DNA of 40,238 nucleotides from an uncultured Eubacteriales bacterium (GCA_900317855.1 ONIG01000019.1:1-40238), one strand, 5' to 3'; positions 23,111-32,752 are shown, counted from the stretch's first letter. Translations and numbers: made by a program. The notes: a model not told the origin generated them from the letters alone.

Positions 23111-23764
23111 ATGAAAATTTTCAAGCGCATCAAGTGGAGCTACGTCGTGCTCAGCGCGATGTTTTTGCTGCTCGGCATCTATCTCGTCGTCAACCCCGAG
23201 ACGTCGCTGATCATGATCTGCCGCATCCTCGGCGCGGCCATGGCTGTGTTCGGCGTGATGAAGATCGTGCTCTATTTCATCCGCGAGGTCGAGGGCGTGG
23301 CCATCCGGTTCGACTTTGCAGTCGGCCTGTTCTGCATCATCCTCGGCGCGCTCATGCTCTGGCGCGCGCCGGCGCTCACGGACATTCTCTCGGTCGTGAT
23401 CGGTCTGCTCGTGCTCGTCGACAGCGTGTTTAAGCTGCAGGTCGCCGTCGATTCGCGGCGCATGGGCGCGCACTCGTGGTGGGTCACGCTCGTGTGCACG
23501 GTCGTGTGCCTGGTGCTGGGCATCCTGCTGGTGTTCAACCCCTTTGACGGCAAGCAGGTGCTCACGATCATGATGGGCGTGTCGCTCATCGTCGACGGCG
23601 TGCAGAACCTGTGCACCGTCGTGTATGCCGCCGTCTTTGTCAAGGACGTGAAAAACGCCGTGCACGACTTCGTGGACGACGCCACCGCCGTCGAGACGAC
23701 CGGCGAGGTCATCGGCGAGGACGACGCCGGGTCCAAGCCCGACGAAGGGCCGAAGGCACCGTGA
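23111..23764 (+). CDS. DUF308 (HdeD-like) membrane protein
   Basis: The 217-residue protein has six hydrophobic helices in three hairpins (about 12-165), with the typical LLLGIYLVVNPETSLIM and GILLVFNPFDG repeats of the DUF308/HdeD family. A hydrophilic acidic tail follows (VETTGEVIGEDDAGS). HdeD is linked to acid stress in enterobacteria; the clostridial members are uncharacterised. The start follows AAGGAGGAG, which overlaps the end of the LUD gene. A strong terminator lies 23 bp after the stop. Confidence 0.88.
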   Translation: MKIFKRIKWSYVVLSAMFLLLGIYLVVNPETSLIMICRILGAAMAVFGVMKIVLYFIREVEGVAIRFDFAVGLFCIILGALMLWRAPALTDILSVVIGLLVLVDSVFKLQVAVDSRRMGAHSWWVTLVCTVVCLVLGILLVFNPFDGKQVLTIMMGVSLIVDGVQNLCTVVYAAVFVKDVKNAVHDFVDDATAVETTGEVIGEDDAGSKPDEGPKAP

Positions 23765-23787
23765 AACATTAAATTCTGCTCAATTTT

Positions 23788-23829
23788 GCCGGACGCGGGA
23801 ATTTCTCCGCGTCCGGCTCTTTACTTTTC
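23788..23829 (+). terminator. Terminator of the LUD-DUF308 operon
   Basis: The stem GCCGGACGCGG/CCGCGTCCGGC (perfect 11 pairs, eight-base loop) is followed by TCTTTACTTTT. Confidence 0.87.
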
Positions 23830-23894
23830 CGGTGCTTTGGTGTAAAAAAGATAGGAAAATGTATGCAAATCGAAGAAGTAAGGGGGAGCTTCCG

Positions 23895-24341
23895 ATGCTG
23901 GAGCAGAATTTTCAGAGCGTGTACGAGAAGTTCAAGCTGCAATTTTTCCGCCGCCTGTTTTCGCAGGTGCGCGAGCGCGAGGGCTCACTGAGCGCGATGG
24001 AGGCGTTCTCCGTCGAGGTCATCCACGAGCTCGACGCGCCGACCATCGGTCAGTTTGCGGACTTTCTCGGCATCTCGCAGTCCAACGCGACCTATAAGGT
24101 CAACAGCCTCATCCGCAAGGGGTACATCGTCAAGGAGAACTCCGACACCGACCGGCGGGAATATCACCTGAAGCTGTCGGACAAGTTCTACTGCTACAAT
24201 GGCCTCATGCAGAGCTACATCGACACGGTGATGGCGCGCATCCAGGAGCGGTTCACGGCCGAGGAGCTGGCGACGTTCGAGCACGTGCTGGCCGTCATGA
24301 GCGACGAGCTGATGCCCGAGTGCGACGTGCCGAAAAAGTGA
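23895..24341 (+). CDS. MarR-family transcriptional regulator
   Basis: The 148-residue winged-helix protein has the MarR layout: dimerisation helix, EVIHELDAPTIGQFADFLGISQSNATYKVNSLIRKGYI (recognition helix in the SQSNATYKVN part) and the wing with the DTDRREYHLKLS segment, whose D-x-R-R is the family hallmark. No regulatory cysteine pair is evident. The start at 23895 follows GGGGGAG. The gene stands alone, with a terminator 14 bp after the stop codon, so its targets and ligand are not indicated by context. Confidence 0.92.
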   Translation: MLEQNFQSVYEKFKLQFFRRLFSQVREREGSLSAMEAFSVEVIHELDAPTIGQFADFLGISQSNATYKVNSLIRKGYIVKENSDTDRREYHLKLSDKFYCYNGLMQSYIDTVMARIQERFTAEELATFEHVLAVMSDELMPECDVPKK

Positions 24342-24355
24342 CCACACGCCCGGAA

Positions 24356-24396
24356 AACCGGCGGCAGCCAAGTTTGGCTGCCGCCGGTTTTTGCTT
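24356..24396 (+). terminator. Terminator of the MarR gene
   Basis: A perfect 15-pair stem AACCGGCGGCAGCCA/TGGCTGCCGCCGGTT with an AGTT loop is followed by TTTGCTTG. Confidence 0.9.
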
Positions 24397-24420
24397 GCGG
24401 GGGGCAGCCCATCCCAAAGT

Positions 24421-24444
24421 GCCCGAGGGGAAAAGCCCGCCTCG
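24421..24444 (-). repeat. GAGGCGGGC repeat unit, copy 4
   Basis: On the minus strand it reads CGAGGCGGGCTTTTCCCCTC and then GGGC. It follows MITE copy C in that orientation, as at copy B. Confidence 0.65.
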
Positions 24445-24457
24445 TATGAGATACAGC

Positions 24458-24613
24458 CATCGCCTTCTGGCGATGCCTCCCCTGTGTAAGGGGAGGTGGC
24501 AAAATCGAAGATTTTTGACGGAGGGATTGCAGATACCGGCTGCGGTGCGAATTTGGACGTGTCAATCCCTCAGTCAGCCTTACGGCTGTCAGCTCCCTTT
24601 CCACAAGGGAGCC
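24458..24613 (-). repeat. MITE-like dispersed element, copy C
   Basis: The most complete copy. On the minus strand it runs from GGCTCCCTTGTGGAAAGGGA through the AGGCTGACTGAGGGATTG core, GGTATCTGCAATCCCTCCGTC in outline and CCACCTCCCCTTACACAGGGG to the GCATCGCC/GGCGATGG hairpin. The two halves are imperfect reverse complements of each other. Short antisense frames across it have no ribosome sites and are not genes. Confidence 0.87.
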
Positions 24614-24666
24614 GGGGGTGCGGGACGGACACACGGCGCACCACCGGAATTGCTGCGCACTTTCTA

Positions 24667-24715
24667 AGCCTTCCCCTTGCGGGGAAGGCTTTGGCAGAGG
24701 CAGTCCCGGTCGAGC
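24667..24715 (+). repeat. Short dispersed hairpin repeat, copy 2
   Basis: AGCCTTCCCCTTGCGGGGAAGGCT is a hairpin (quoted in part: arms AGCCTTCCCC and GGGGAAGGCT), followed by TTGGC and CCCGGTCGAGC as at 14008-14047. The rest of 24716-24770 shows nothing that I can name. Confidence 0.5.
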
Positions 24716-24772
24716 GGAAGCGCAAAGCCGCATCGCCTGCGCGCGTGACAGCAGGGACTCCCCTCCGTTTTC

Positions 24773-24801
24773 TTGTATTTGCGGGCAAAGTGTGGTTTAA
24801 T
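24773..24801 (+). promoter_or_regulatory. Promoter of the flavoprotein operon
   Basis: TTGTAT (24773-24778) and TTTAAT (24796-24801, preceded by TGTGG) are 17 bp apart, 32 bp before the first flavoprotein. Confidence 0.6.
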
Positions 24802-24833
24802 AAGGAAAGAAACGATAGAAACGGAGCATCGCC

Positions 24834-26042
24834 ATGACGATCGCAGTCATCGGCGCGGGCGCGTCCGGCATGATGGCCGCGCTGACCGCCGCCGAGCAAC
24901 CCGAAAATGAGATCCTGCTCTTCGAGCGCCAGGCGCGCGTGGGGCGCAAGCTCGCCGTGACCGGCAACGGCCGCTGCAACCTGACGAATACCGGCGCCGC
25001 GCCCGAAAACTATCACGGCGCGCAGCCGGACTTTGCCGCGCCGGCGCTCGCGGCCTTCCCGCCCGCGGCGGCGCTGGACTGGTTCGCCGCGCACGGGCTC
25101 ATGACCGTGACGGAGCCGGGCGGGCGCGTATACCCGCTCTCGAACGCGGCCAACAGCGTCGTGGACGTGCTGCGCTTCGCGCTCACGCGGCCGAACATCA
25201 CCCTGCGCGCGGGCGCGGCCGTGACGGCCGTGCGCCGGCAGGGGCGCGGCTTTGTCATCGAGACGGAGGATGCGGCCATCCCTGCCGATCGCGTCATCAT
25301 TGCATGCGGCGGCGCGGCCGGGGCGAAGGCCGGCGGCGTGCGCGACGGGTATGCCCTGCTGCAGAGTCTCGGCCACCGGCGCACGGCGCTGCACCCCGCG
25401 CTCGTGCAGCTGACGACCGACCCCACTTATCCCCGTGCGCTCAAGGGCGTGCGCGCCGACGCGCGCGTGACGCTCACGCGCGGCCGGGCCATCCTCGCGC
25501 GCAGCGCGGGCGAGGTGCAGTTCACGGAAAAGGGTGTGTCCGGCCCGGCGATCTTTGAAATTTCCCGCGCGGCGAGCTGCGGCGGCGAGGGCCAGACCGT
25601 GACGCTCGACCTGCTGCGCGAACACGGCGCGCAGGACTGCCTCGCGTTTTTGCAGGCGCGGCGGGAGACCGCGCCCGCCCTCCCCTGCGAGGAGGTGCTG
25701 ACCGGCACGGTGCACAACCGCGTGGGCAGGATGCTGCTGCGCTATGCCGCCGTCCCCGGCGGGCGGCCGCTCGGCGACGTGACGGACCAGGAGCTCAAAG
25801 CGCTCGTGCGCGCAGCAAAGGGCTTCGCGCTGCCGGTGCGCGGCACGGAGGGCTTCGAGAGCGCGCAGGTCACGGCCGGCGGCATGCGCACGGCCGAATT
25901 TGACCCCGCGACGATGGAGAGCCTTCTCGTGCCGGGGCTGTACGCCTGCGGCGAGGTGCTGGACATCGACGGCGACTGCGGCGGCTACAACCTGCAGTGG
26001 GCGTGGGCCAGCGGCCGCGCGGCCGGGAGGGCGTGCCGATGA
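24834..26042 (+). CDS. HI0933/BaiN-like FAD oxidoreductase
   Basis: This 402-residue flavoprotein belongs to the HI0933 (YhiN/BaiN-like) family. It has the dinucleotide motif GAGASG (7-12) with the acidic E31, the family motif GRCNLTN (46-52), GGRVYPLSNAA, KGVSGPAIFEISRAA and the C-terminal FAD-binding CGEVLDIDGDCGGYNLQWAW. BaiN acts in bile acid dehydroxylation in some gut Clostridia, but that label is applied widely and the real substrate here is unknown. The start follows ACGGAG. Its stop codon overlaps the next start (ATGA), so the two flavoproteins are translationally coupled. Confidence 0.9.
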   Translation: MTIAVIGAGASGMMAALTAAEQPENEILLFERQARVGRKLAVTGNGRCNLTNTGAAPENYHGAQPDFAAPALAAFPPAAALDWFAAHGLMTVTEPGGRVYPLSNAANSVVDVLRFALTRPNITLRAGAAVTAVRRQGRGFVIETEDAAIPADRVIIACGGAAGAKAGGVRDGYALLQSLGHRRTALHPALVQLTTDPTYPRALKGVRADARVTLTRGRAILARSAGEVQFTEKGVSGPAIFEISRAASCGGEGQTVTLDLLREHGAQDCLAFLQARRETAPALPCEEVLTGTVHNRVGRMLLRYAAVPGGRPLGDVTDQELKALVRAAKGFALPVRGTEGFESAQVTAGGMRTAEFDPATMESLLVPGLYACGEVLDIDGDCGGYNLQWAWASGRAAGRACR

Positions 26043-27631
26043 TCGCAATTTCGAACCTGAAGCTCGCCCCCGGCGCGGACGAGGCGCAGCTGCGCTCCCT
26101 TGCCGCCGTGGCGCTGAACGTGCCGCCGCAGGACATCACCGCCCTGCGCATCCGCAAAAAGTCGCTCGATGCGCGCCGGAAGGACGACATTCACTATGTT
26201 TACACCGTGGGCGTGACCGTGCGCGGGGACGAGCGGAAGCTCGTCCGCCGCTGCCGCGGCGCCGCCGTCGTGCAGGACAAGACCTACCCCATCCCGCACA
26301 TCGCGCCGCCGGAGACGCGCCCCGTGATCGTGGGCTTCGGCCCTGCGGGGATGTTCGCGGCGCTGCTGCTCGCGCGCGCGGGCGCACGGCCCATCGTGCT
26401 CGAGCGCGGGCCGGACGCGCAGACGCGCAGCGCGCAGATCGCGGCGTTTCGCGCGGGCGGGCCGTTCGACCCGGAGTGCAACGTGCAGTTCGGCGAGGGC
26501 GGCGCGGGCACATTCTCCGACGGCAAGCTCAACACCGGCACGCACGACGCGCGCATCGGCTTCGTGCTCGCGGAGTTCGCGGCGCACGGCGCGCCGGAGC
26601 ACATCACCTACGACGCCAAGCCCCACATCGGCACGGACGTGCTCGTCGAGGTCGTGCAGAACCTCCGGCGCGAGATCATCGACCGCGGCGGCGAGGTGCG
26701 CTTCGGCCACCGCGTGACGGGGCTGTCCACGGAGGGCGGACATATCGCGGCGCTGACCGTGGCCGGGCCGGCCGGCGGCTACACGCTCCCGGCGCGGCAG
26801 GTCATTCTCGCGATCGGCCACAGCGCGCGCGACACGTTTGAAATGCTGCACGCGCAGGGCGTGCCGATGGAGCCGAAGCCGTTTTCCATGGGCGTGCGCA
26901 TCGAGCACCGGCAAAAAGACATCAATGCCGCGCAGTACGGCGCGGCGGCGGAGCGTCTGCCGGCGGCGGACTATTCCCTCTCCTGCCACCTGCCGGACGG
27001 GTCGAGCGCGTACACGTTCTGCATGTGCCCGGGCGGCGAGGTGTTCGCCGCCGCGTCGGAGGCGGGCGGCGTGTGCACCAACGGCATGAGCAGCTCCCGC
27101 CGCGACGGGGAAAACGCCAACGCCGCCGTGCTCGTGACGCTGCGGCCGGAGGATTTTCCGGACCAGAGCACCCTCGGCGGCATGTACTGGCAGCGCAGCA
27201 TCGAGCAGCGCGCCTATGCGTGCGGCGGCGGCGATTACCACGCCCCGGCGCAGCTGGCGGGCGACTTTCTCGCCGGGCGCGCGAGCACCGGCCCCGGCCG
27301 CGTGCAGCCGACGTACCGCCCCGGCGTGACGTGGTGCGACCTGCACGACGTGCTGCCCAAGCGCATCACGGACACGCTCACGCAGGCGCTGCCCGCCTTC
27401 GGCAAAAAGCTGCGCGGCTTTGACGACCCGGACGCCGTGCTCACCGCGCCCGAGACCCGCTCGAGCAGCCCCGTGCGCATCGTGCGCGGGCCCGATCGGT
27501 GCAGCACCGGCGTGCCCGGGCTCTACCCCTGCGGCGAGGGCGCGGGCTACGCCGGCGGCATCACGAGCGCCGCCGTGGACGGGCTGCGCTGCGCCGAGAG
27601 CGTGATCCGGGCGCTCCAAAACGAGGCATGA
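26039..27631 (+). CDS. NAD(P)/FAD-dependent dehydrogenase (COG2509-like)
   Basis: The 530-residue protein has an N-terminal ferredoxin-like or DUF-type segment (about 1-90, with [19 protein letters not shown]), then an FAD-binding Rossmann motif [17 protein letters not shown] (GFGPAG at 99-104). The family motif [17 protein letters not shown] follows (near 154-170), and the C-terminal FAD loop is [19 protein letters not shown]. These uncharacterised dehydrogenases are common in anaerobes. The ATG at 26039 overlaps the upstream stop and follows GGGAGG. Phosphoketolase starts 46 bp downstream, with a small hairpin (TGTGCCG/CGGCACA, 27634-27649) in the gap. Confidence 0.9.
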   Translation: MIAISNLKLAPGADEAQLRSLAAVALNVPPQDITALRIRKKSLDARRKDDIHYVYTVGVTVRGDERKLVRRCRGAAVVQDKTYPIPHIAPPETRPVIVGFGPAGMFAALLLARAGARPIVLERGPDAQTRSAQIAAFRAGGPFDPECNVQFGEGGAGTFSDGKLNTGTHDARIGFVLAEFAAHGAPEHITYDAKPHIGTDVLVEVVQNLRREIIDRGGEVRFGHRVTGLSTEGGHIAALTVAGPAGGYTLPARQVILAIGHSARDTFEMLHAQGVPMEPKPFSMGVRIEHRQKDINAAQYGAAAERLPAADYSLSCHLPDGSSAYTFCMCPGGEVFAAASEAGGVCTNGMSSSRRDGENANAAVLVTLRPEDFPDQSTLGGMYWQRSIEQRAYACGGGDYHAPAQLAGDFLAGRASTGPGRVQPTYRPGVTWCDLHDVLPKRITDTLTQALPAFGKKLRGFDDPDAVLTAPETRSSSPVRIVRGPDRCSTGVPGLYPCGEGAGYAGGITSAAVDGLRCAESVIRALQNEA

Positions 27632-27677
27632 CCTGTGCCGAACGGCACATCCTAATATCTATAAGGAGGTTTCCACA

Positions 27678-30071
27678 ATGAAAAACGAAGCGTTTGCACC
27701 CACGCCGGAGCTGCTGGCCAAGATGGACGCCTGGTGGCGCGCGGCGAACTATCTGTCCGCCTGCCAGCTCTACCTGCTCGACGACCCGCTGCTGCGCCGG
27801 CGGCTGACCGAGCGCGACATCAAGAAGAAGATCGTCGGCCACTGGGGCACCGTACCCGGCCAGAACTTCATCTACACGCACCTCAACCGCGTCATCAACG
27901 AATACGACCTCGACATGATCTATCTCTCCGGCCCCGGTCACGGCGGCAACGCCATGGTCGCGCAGGACTATCTCGACGGCTCGTACACCGACGTATACCC
28001 GAACATCACGCGCGACGCGGCCGGCATGCAGCGCCTGTTCAAGCAGTTTTCGTTCCCCGGCGGCATCCCGAGCCATGTCGCGCCCGAGACGCCGGGTTCC
28101 ATCCACGAGGGCGGCGAGCTGGGCTACTCGCTCGCGCACGCCTTCGGCGCCGTGATGGATAACCCCGACCTGATCGCCGCCTGCGTCGTCGGCGACGGCG
28201 AGGCCGAGACCGGCCCGCTCGCCACCGCGTGGCACGGCAACAAGTTCGTCAACCCCATCACGGACGGCGCGGTGCTGCCGATTCTGCACCTCAACGGCTT
28301 CAAGATCGCCAACCCAACGCTCTTTTCCCGCATCAGCCACGAGGAGCTCGAGATGTTCTTCCGCGGCTGCGGGTGGGAGCCGCGCTTCGTCGAGGGCGAC
28401 GACCCCGCCGAGATGCACGCGAAAATGGCCGAGACGATGGACTGGGCCATCGAGGAGATCCACGCCATCCAGCAGCACGCGCGCACCGCGCACGACACCA
28501 CGCGTCCCTACTGGCCGATGATCGTGTTCCGCGCGCCGAAGGGCTGGACCGGCCCCAAGGAAGTGGACGGCAAGCAGGTGGAGGGGTCGTTCCGCGCGCA
28601 CCAGGTGCCGATCGCGATGGACAAGCCTGAGCACCTCGTGCAGCTCGAGGAGTGGCTGCGCAGCTACCACCCCGAGGAGCTCTTTGATGACAACGGCACG
28701 CTCATCCCCGAGCTGCAGGCGCTCGCGCCGAAGGGGCAGCGCCGCATGGGCGCAAATCCTCACGCCAACGGCGGATTGCTGCTGCGCGAGCTGCGCATGC
28801 CGGACTTCCGCACGTATGAGCAGCCCGTGCCGGCGCCCGGCGCCGTCGAGGCGCAGGACATGACCGTGCTCGGCGCGTTCGTGCGCGATATCATGCGCGA
28901 GAACATGGACGCGCGCAACTTCCGCATCTTCGCCCCCGACGAGACGGCCTCCAACCGCCTGAGCCCGGTGTTCGAGGTCACGGGCCGCCGCTGGGTCGCC
29001 GAGGCGACGGACAACGACGAGTTCCTCGACCCGGACGGCCGCGTCATGGACTCCATGCTCTCGGAGCACATGTGCGAGGGCTGGCTCGAGGGCTACCTGC
29101 TCACCGGCCGCCACGGCTTTTTCAACAGCTACGAGGCCTTCATCCGCATCGTGGACTCCATGGTCGCGCAGCACGCCAAGTGGCTGAAAGTCTGCAACCA
29201 GCTGCCCTGGCGGCAGGACATCGCCTCGCTCAACTATGTGCTCGCCTCGAACGTGTGGCAGCAGGACCACAACGGCTTCACGCACCAGGACCCGGGCTTC
29301 CTCGACCACGTGTCGAATAAGAAGGCCGACGTCGTGCGCATCTATCTGCCGCCGGACGCAAACTGCCTGCTCAGCTGCTTTGACCACTGCATCCGCAGCC
29401 GGAACTATATCAACGTCATCGTGGCCTCCAAGCATCCGCGGCCGCAGTGGCTGACCATGGAGCAGGCCGTGCGCCACTGCACGCAGGGCGTGAGCATCTG
29501 GGAGTGGGCCAGCAGCGACCAGGGCGCGGAGCCCGACGTCGTCATGGCCTGCTGCGGCGACACGCCCACGCTCGAGACGCTCGCCGCCGTGACCATCCTG
29601 CGCGAGAAGCTGCCGGAGGTGCGCGTGCGCGTCGTGAACGTGGTCGACCTGATGAAGCTGCAGCCGCATTCGGATCACCCGCACGGCCTCACGGACGAGG
29701 ACTACGACCTCATCTTCACGAAGGACAAGCCCGTCATCTTCGCCTTCCACGGCTACCCGAAGCTCATCCACGAGCTGACGTACACCCGCCACAACCAGAA
29801 CATGTTCGTCTGCGGCTACGTCGAGGAGGGCACGATCACGACGCCGTTTGACATGCGCGTGCTCAACGAGCTTGACCGCTTCCACCTCGTCATCGACGTC
29901 ATCAAGCGCCTGCCCCAGCTCGGCAACCGCGGCGCCTACGCCGTGCAGCAGATGCGCGACAAGCTCGTCGAGCACCGGCAGTATATCGCCGCGCACGGCG
30001 TCGACCTGCCCGAGATCGCCAACTGGCAGTGGACCGGCAGCACCAGCGCCGCCACGAGCTCCGAGCGCTGA
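27678..30071 (+). CDS. xfp: Phosphoketolase (Xfp-type)
   Basis: The 797-residue thiamine-diphosphate enzyme cleaves xylulose-5-phosphate, and often fructose-6-phosphate, with phosphate into acetyl phosphate plus glyceraldehyde-3-phosphate or erythrose-4-phosphate. Motifs include H55 in [20 protein letters not shown] (H88), [20 protein letters not shown] in outline (131-150) and the ThDP-binding GDGEAETGP (172-180). Length matches the family. The start follows AAGGAGG. With NfnAB downstream behind its own promoter, this region favours acetyl phosphate production and NADPH balance. Whether it accepts F6P cannot be read from the sequence. Confidence 0.96.
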   Translation: MKNEAFAPTPELLAKMDAWWRAANYLSACQLYLLDDPLLRRRLTERDIKKKIVGHWGTVPGQNFIYTHLNRVINEYDLDMIYLSGPGHGGNAMVAQDYLDGSYTDVYPNITRDAAGMQRLFKQFSFPGGIPSHVAPETPGSIHEGGELGYSLAHAFGAVMDNPDLIAACVVGDGEAETGPLATAWHGNKFVNPITDGAVLPILHLNGFKIANPTLFSRISHEELEMFFRGCGWEPRFVEGDDPAEMHAKMAETMDWAIEEIHAIQQHARTAHDTTRPYWPMIVFRAPKGWTGPKEVDGKQVEGSFRAHQVPIAMDKPEHLVQLEEWLRSYHPEELFDDNGTLIPELQALAPKGQRRMGANPHANGGLLLRELRMPDFRTYEQPVPAPGAVEAQDMTVLGAFVRDIMRENMDARNFRIFAPDETASNRLSPVFEVTGRRWVAEATDNDEFLDPDGRVMDSMLSEHMCEGWLEGYLLTGRHGFFNSYEAFIRIVDSMVAQHAKWLKVCNQLPWRQDIASLNYVLASNVWQQDHNGFTHQDPGFLDHVSNKKADVVRIYLPPDANCLLSCFDHCIRSRNYINVIVASKHPRPQWLTMEQAVRHCTQGVSIWEWASSDQGAEPDVVMACCGDTPTLETLAAVTILREKLPEVRVRVVNVVDLMKLQPHSDHPHGLTDEDYDLIFTKDKPVIFAFHGYPKLIHELTYTRHNQNMFVCGYVEEGTITTPFDMRVLNELDRFHLVIDVIKRLPQLGNRGAYAVQQMRDKLVEHRQYIAAHGVDLPEIANWQWTGSTSAATSSER

Positions 30072-30125
30072 GCGCGCACCTTCGCGCAGTCCCGCCGCGC
30101 CCGCATCCCCCAAAACCGCACACCG

Positions 30126-30165
30126 CCGCCTGCCCCGTTCGGGGCGGGCGGTTTCCTTTCTTTTG
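30126..30165 (+). terminator. Terminator of phosphoketolase
   Basis: The stem CCGCCTGCCCC/GGGGCGGGCGG (one wobble, GTTC loop) is followed by TTTCCTTTCTTTT. Confidence 0.85.
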
Positions 30166-30342
30166 CAGCTATTTTCTTTTTCTTCCTTTTTTGCGGCGGC
30201 ACAGTTTGTGCATTTTGGCGCGTTTTTGCATGACAGTCCTGCAGGCTACGGTACTTTCGTTGAAAAAAGTTCCGCAATTTTTGTGCAAAGTGACAGTTTT
30301 CGGCCATTTCCTATGTTAAAATTTAGATTTTTCGTTTCTCCC
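30166..30342. other. AT-rich spacer between xfp and nfnA
   Basis: About 180 bp, rich in T and A, with no ribosome sites or plausible frames. It contains repeated TTGTGCA and TTTTGTGCAAA words but no structure that I can assign. The nfnA promoter follows. Confidence 0.5.
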
Positions 30343-30371
30343 TTGTGGAAAATATGCAATTCCGCTATAAT
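30343..30371 (+). promoter_or_regulatory. Promoter of nfnAB
   Basis: TTGTGG (30343-30348) and a perfect TATAAT (30366-30371) are 17 bp apart, 20 bp before the nfnA start. Confidence 0.8.
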
Positions 30372-30391
30372 AGGGCCTTGAGGTGATTTTC

Positions 30392-31285
30392 ATGTTCAAA
30401 ATCGTCAATAACGAAAGATTATCTGACAATATGTTCCGCGTCACGTTCGAGGCCCCGCTCGTCGCCCGCAAGGCACAGCCGGGTCAGTTCCTGATGTTCC
30501 GCGTCGACGAGTTCGGCGAGCGCATGCCCATCACGATCTCTTCCTACGATCGTGAGGCCGGCACCGTGTCGGTCATCATGCAGCGCGTCGGCAGCACGAC
30601 GGCCCTGCTCGCCAGCAAGAAGGCCGGCGACTATGTGGCCGACGTCGTCGGCCCGCTCGGCAACCCCGCCGAGTTTGACGACATGCACAAGGTCGTGGTC
30701 GTCGGCGGCGGCTCCGGCTGCGCCATCGCGTGGCCGCAGGCCAAGGAGGCGCACCGCCTCGGCTGCGAGGTTGACATCATCGCGGGCTTCCGCACCAAGG
30801 GCATCGTCGTGCTCGAGGAGGAGATGCGTGCCTGCTGCGATCATCTGTACATGATGACCGACGACGGCACCTACGGCGAGAAGGGCTTCACGACCGTCAA
30901 GCTCAAGGAGCTGCTCGAGAAGGCCAAGGCCGAGGGTAAGCAGTACGACCACTGCATCTGCATCGGCCCGCTGCCGATGATGAAGTTCGTCTGCCAGATC
31001 ACGAAGGAATACGGCGTGGCCACGATGGTCGACATGAACTGCATCATGATCGACGGCTCCGGCATGTGCGGCGGCTGCCGCCTGACCGTGGACGGCAAGA
31101 TGAAGTTCACCTGCGTCGACGGTCCGGAGTTCGACGGCCACCTCGTCGATTTCGACGAGGCGATCGCCCGTTCCAAGGTCTATGAGGCACAGGAGCAGAA
31201 GGTGTTCGAGCGCCGCCACCACTACTGCAATCTGCAGGCCATGGCCGACGCCGAGGAAGCCGCGCAGAAGAAGGAGGAGAAGTGA
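30392..31285 (+). CDS. nfnA: NfnA: ferredoxin-NADP reductase subunit alpha
   Basis: The 297-residue small subunit of the electron-bifurcating NADH-dependent reduced ferredoxin:NADP+ oxidoreductase (also named SudB). It has an FAD-binding barrel with RMPITISSYD (44-53), a nucleotide motif VVVVGGGSGCAIAW (101-114) and a C-terminal [2Fe-2S] site in MIDGSGMCGGC plus C241 (C226, C229, C241, with nearby Asp as in NfnA). The start at 30392 is chosen because the earlier GTG lies inside the ribosome site GAGGTG. The nfnB start follows two bases after the stop, so both are made together. Confidence 0.95.
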   Translation: MFKIVNNERLSDNMFRVTFEAPLVARKAQPGQFLMFRVDEFGERMPITISSYDREAGTVSVIMQRVGSTTALLASKKAGDYVADVVGPLGNPAEFDDMHKVVVVGGGSGCAIAWPQAKEAHRLGCEVDIIAGFRTKGIVVLEEEMRACCDHLYMMTDDGTYGEKGFTTVKLKELLEKAKAEGKQYDHCICIGPLPMMKFVCQITKEYGVATMVDMNCIMIDGSGMCGGCRLTVDGKMKFTCVDGPEFDGHLVDFDEAIARSKVYEAQEQKVFERRHHYCNLQAMADAEEAAQKKEEK

Positions 31286-31287
31286 TC

Positions 31288-32700
31288 ATGGCGAATATGT
31301 CTCCCAAAAAGAATCCGATCCCGGAGCAGGACCCGAACGTCCGCAACAAGAATTTTGAAGAAGTCGCGCTTGGCTACACCGTCGAGATGGCGGTCGATGA
31401 GGCCAACCGCTGCCTGAATTGCCCGCGCCCCGCCTGCATGCAGGGCTGCCCGGTCAATGTCAAGATCCCGCAGTTCATCGCCCGCGTCCGCGAGCAGGAC
31501 TTCAAGGGCGCTTACCACAAGATCCTTGAGGACAGCTCCCTGCCCGCCATCTGCGGCCGTGTCTGCCCGCAGGAGAAGCAGTGCGAGAGCAAGTGCGTGC
31601 GCGGCATCAAGGGCGAGCCCGTCGGCATCGGCCGTCTGGAGCGCTTCGTCGCCGACTGGAACCGCGAAAACGCCGACGAGATGCCCGAGAAGATCGCCAC
31701 CAACGGCCACCGCGTCGCGGTCATCGGCTCCGGCCCGTCCGGTCTCGCCTGCGCGAGCGACCTGGCCAAGCTCGGCTATGACGTGACCGTCTATGAGCAC
31801 TTCCACAAGGCCGGCGGCGTGCTGGCTTACGGCATCCCCGAGTTCCGTCTGCCGAAGGCCATCGTGCAGAAGGAGATCGACAAGCTCGTGGCCATGGGCG
31901 TCAACATCGTGTGCGACGCGACCATCGGCAAGTGCATGAGCATCGACGAGCTGCTCGGCAAGGACGAGGAGAAGCTCCTCGGCGACGACAAGTACGAGGC
32001 CGTGTTCATCGGCTCCGGCGCCGGTCTGCCGAAGTTCCAGAACATCCCGGGCCTGAGCTACTGCGGCGTGTTCTCCGCCAACGAGTTCCTCACCCGCATC
32101 AACCTGATGCACGCGTATGACGAGCGCTACGACACCCCGCTCATGCCCATCCACGTGACGGCCGTCGTCGGCGCCGGCAACGTCGCCATGGACGCCGCGC
32201 GCTGCGCCAAGCGTCTGGGCGCGGACGTGACGGTCGTGTACCGCCGCGGCGAGGAGGAGATCCCCGCCCGCAAGGAAGAGTACGAGCACGCGAAGGAAGA
32301 GGGCATCAACTTCCACCTGCTGTGCAACCCCGTCGAGATCCTGGCCGACGACAAGGGCTGGGTCCGCGGCCTCAAGTGCATCCGCATGGAGCTCGGCGAG
32401 CCCGACGAGAAGGGCCGCCGCCGTCCGATCGAAGTGCCGGGCAGCGAGTTTGAGATGGCCTGCGACTCCGTCATCATGGCGCTGGGCACCTCCCCCAACC
32501 CGCTGCTGCGCAAGGCGACGCCGGACCTCGAGTACAGCGATCGCGGCGGCATCGTCGTCAAGGACGACACCGTGACCACCATGAAGGACGGCGTGTTCGC
32601 CGGCGGCGACGCCGTCACCGGTGCGGCCACCGTCATCAAGGCGATGGGCGCCGGCAAGAAGGCCGCCGCTGCCATCGACGCGTACATCCGGAGCAAATAA
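31288..32700 (+). CDS. nfnB: NfnB: NADPH-dependent glutamate-synthase-like subunit
   Basis: The 470-residue large subunit has two [4Fe-4S] clusters near the N-terminus (C42, C45, C50, C54 and C89, C93, C99, C103). An FAD Rossmann fold follows with GSGPSGLAC (147-155), then the NADP-binding VGAGNVAMDAAR segment and the FAD-closing GVFAGGDAVTGAATVIKAMGAG in outline. It resembles GltD/SudA; with NfnA it couples NADH and ferredoxin oxidation to NADP+ reduction by flavin-based bifurcation. The ATG at 31288 is 10 bp after AAGGAGG. A nearby GTG frame overlaps the nfnA stop and is less likely. Confidence 0.94.
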   Translation: MANMSPKKNPIPEQDPNVRNKNFEEVALGYTVEMAVDEANRCLNCPRPACMQGCPVNVKIPQFIARVREQDFKGAYHKILEDSSLPAICGRVCPQEKQCESKCVRGIKGEPVGIGRLERFVADWNRENADEMPEKIATNGHRVAVIGSGPSGLACASDLAKLGYDVTVYEHFHKAGGVLAYGIPEFRLPKAIVQKEIDKLVAMGVNIVCDATIGKCMSIDELLGKDEEKLLGDDKYEAVFIGSGAGLPKFQNIPGLSYCGVFSANEFLTRINLMHAYDERYDTPLMPIHVTAVVGAGNVAMDAARCAKRLGADVTVVYRRGEEEIPARKEEYEHAKEEGINFHLLCNPVEILADDKGWVRGLKCIRMELGEPDEKGRRRPIEVPGSEFEMACDSVIMALGTSPNPLLRKATPDLEYSDRGGIVVKDDTVTTMKDGVFAGGDAVTGAATVIKAMGAGKKAAAAIDAYIRSK

Positions 32701-32714
32701 GTGCATACATAAGG

Positions 32715-32752
32715 TCAGCGGGCATCCATCGGATGCCCGCTGATTGGTTTTC
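32715..32752 (+). terminator. Terminator of nfnAB
   Basis: The stem TCAGCGGGCATCC/GGATGCCCGCTGA with an ATC loop is followed by TTGGTTTTC. Confidence 0.87.

Noticed and set aside
24618..24837. Short plus-strand frames across the third repeat block
   Set aside because: They are translations of dispersed repeats and lack ribosome sites.
27561..30113. Very long antisense frame (850 codons) opposite phosphoketolase
   Set aside because: High-GC codon bias leaves opposite frames open; the translation is Val/Ala/Arg/His-rich with no domain, and the plus strand encodes an intact known enzyme.
30343..30362. Possible Rex operator over the nfnA -35 box (TTGTGGAAAATATGCAAT)
   Set aside because: The left half fits TTGTG but the right half does not complete the CACAA palindrome.
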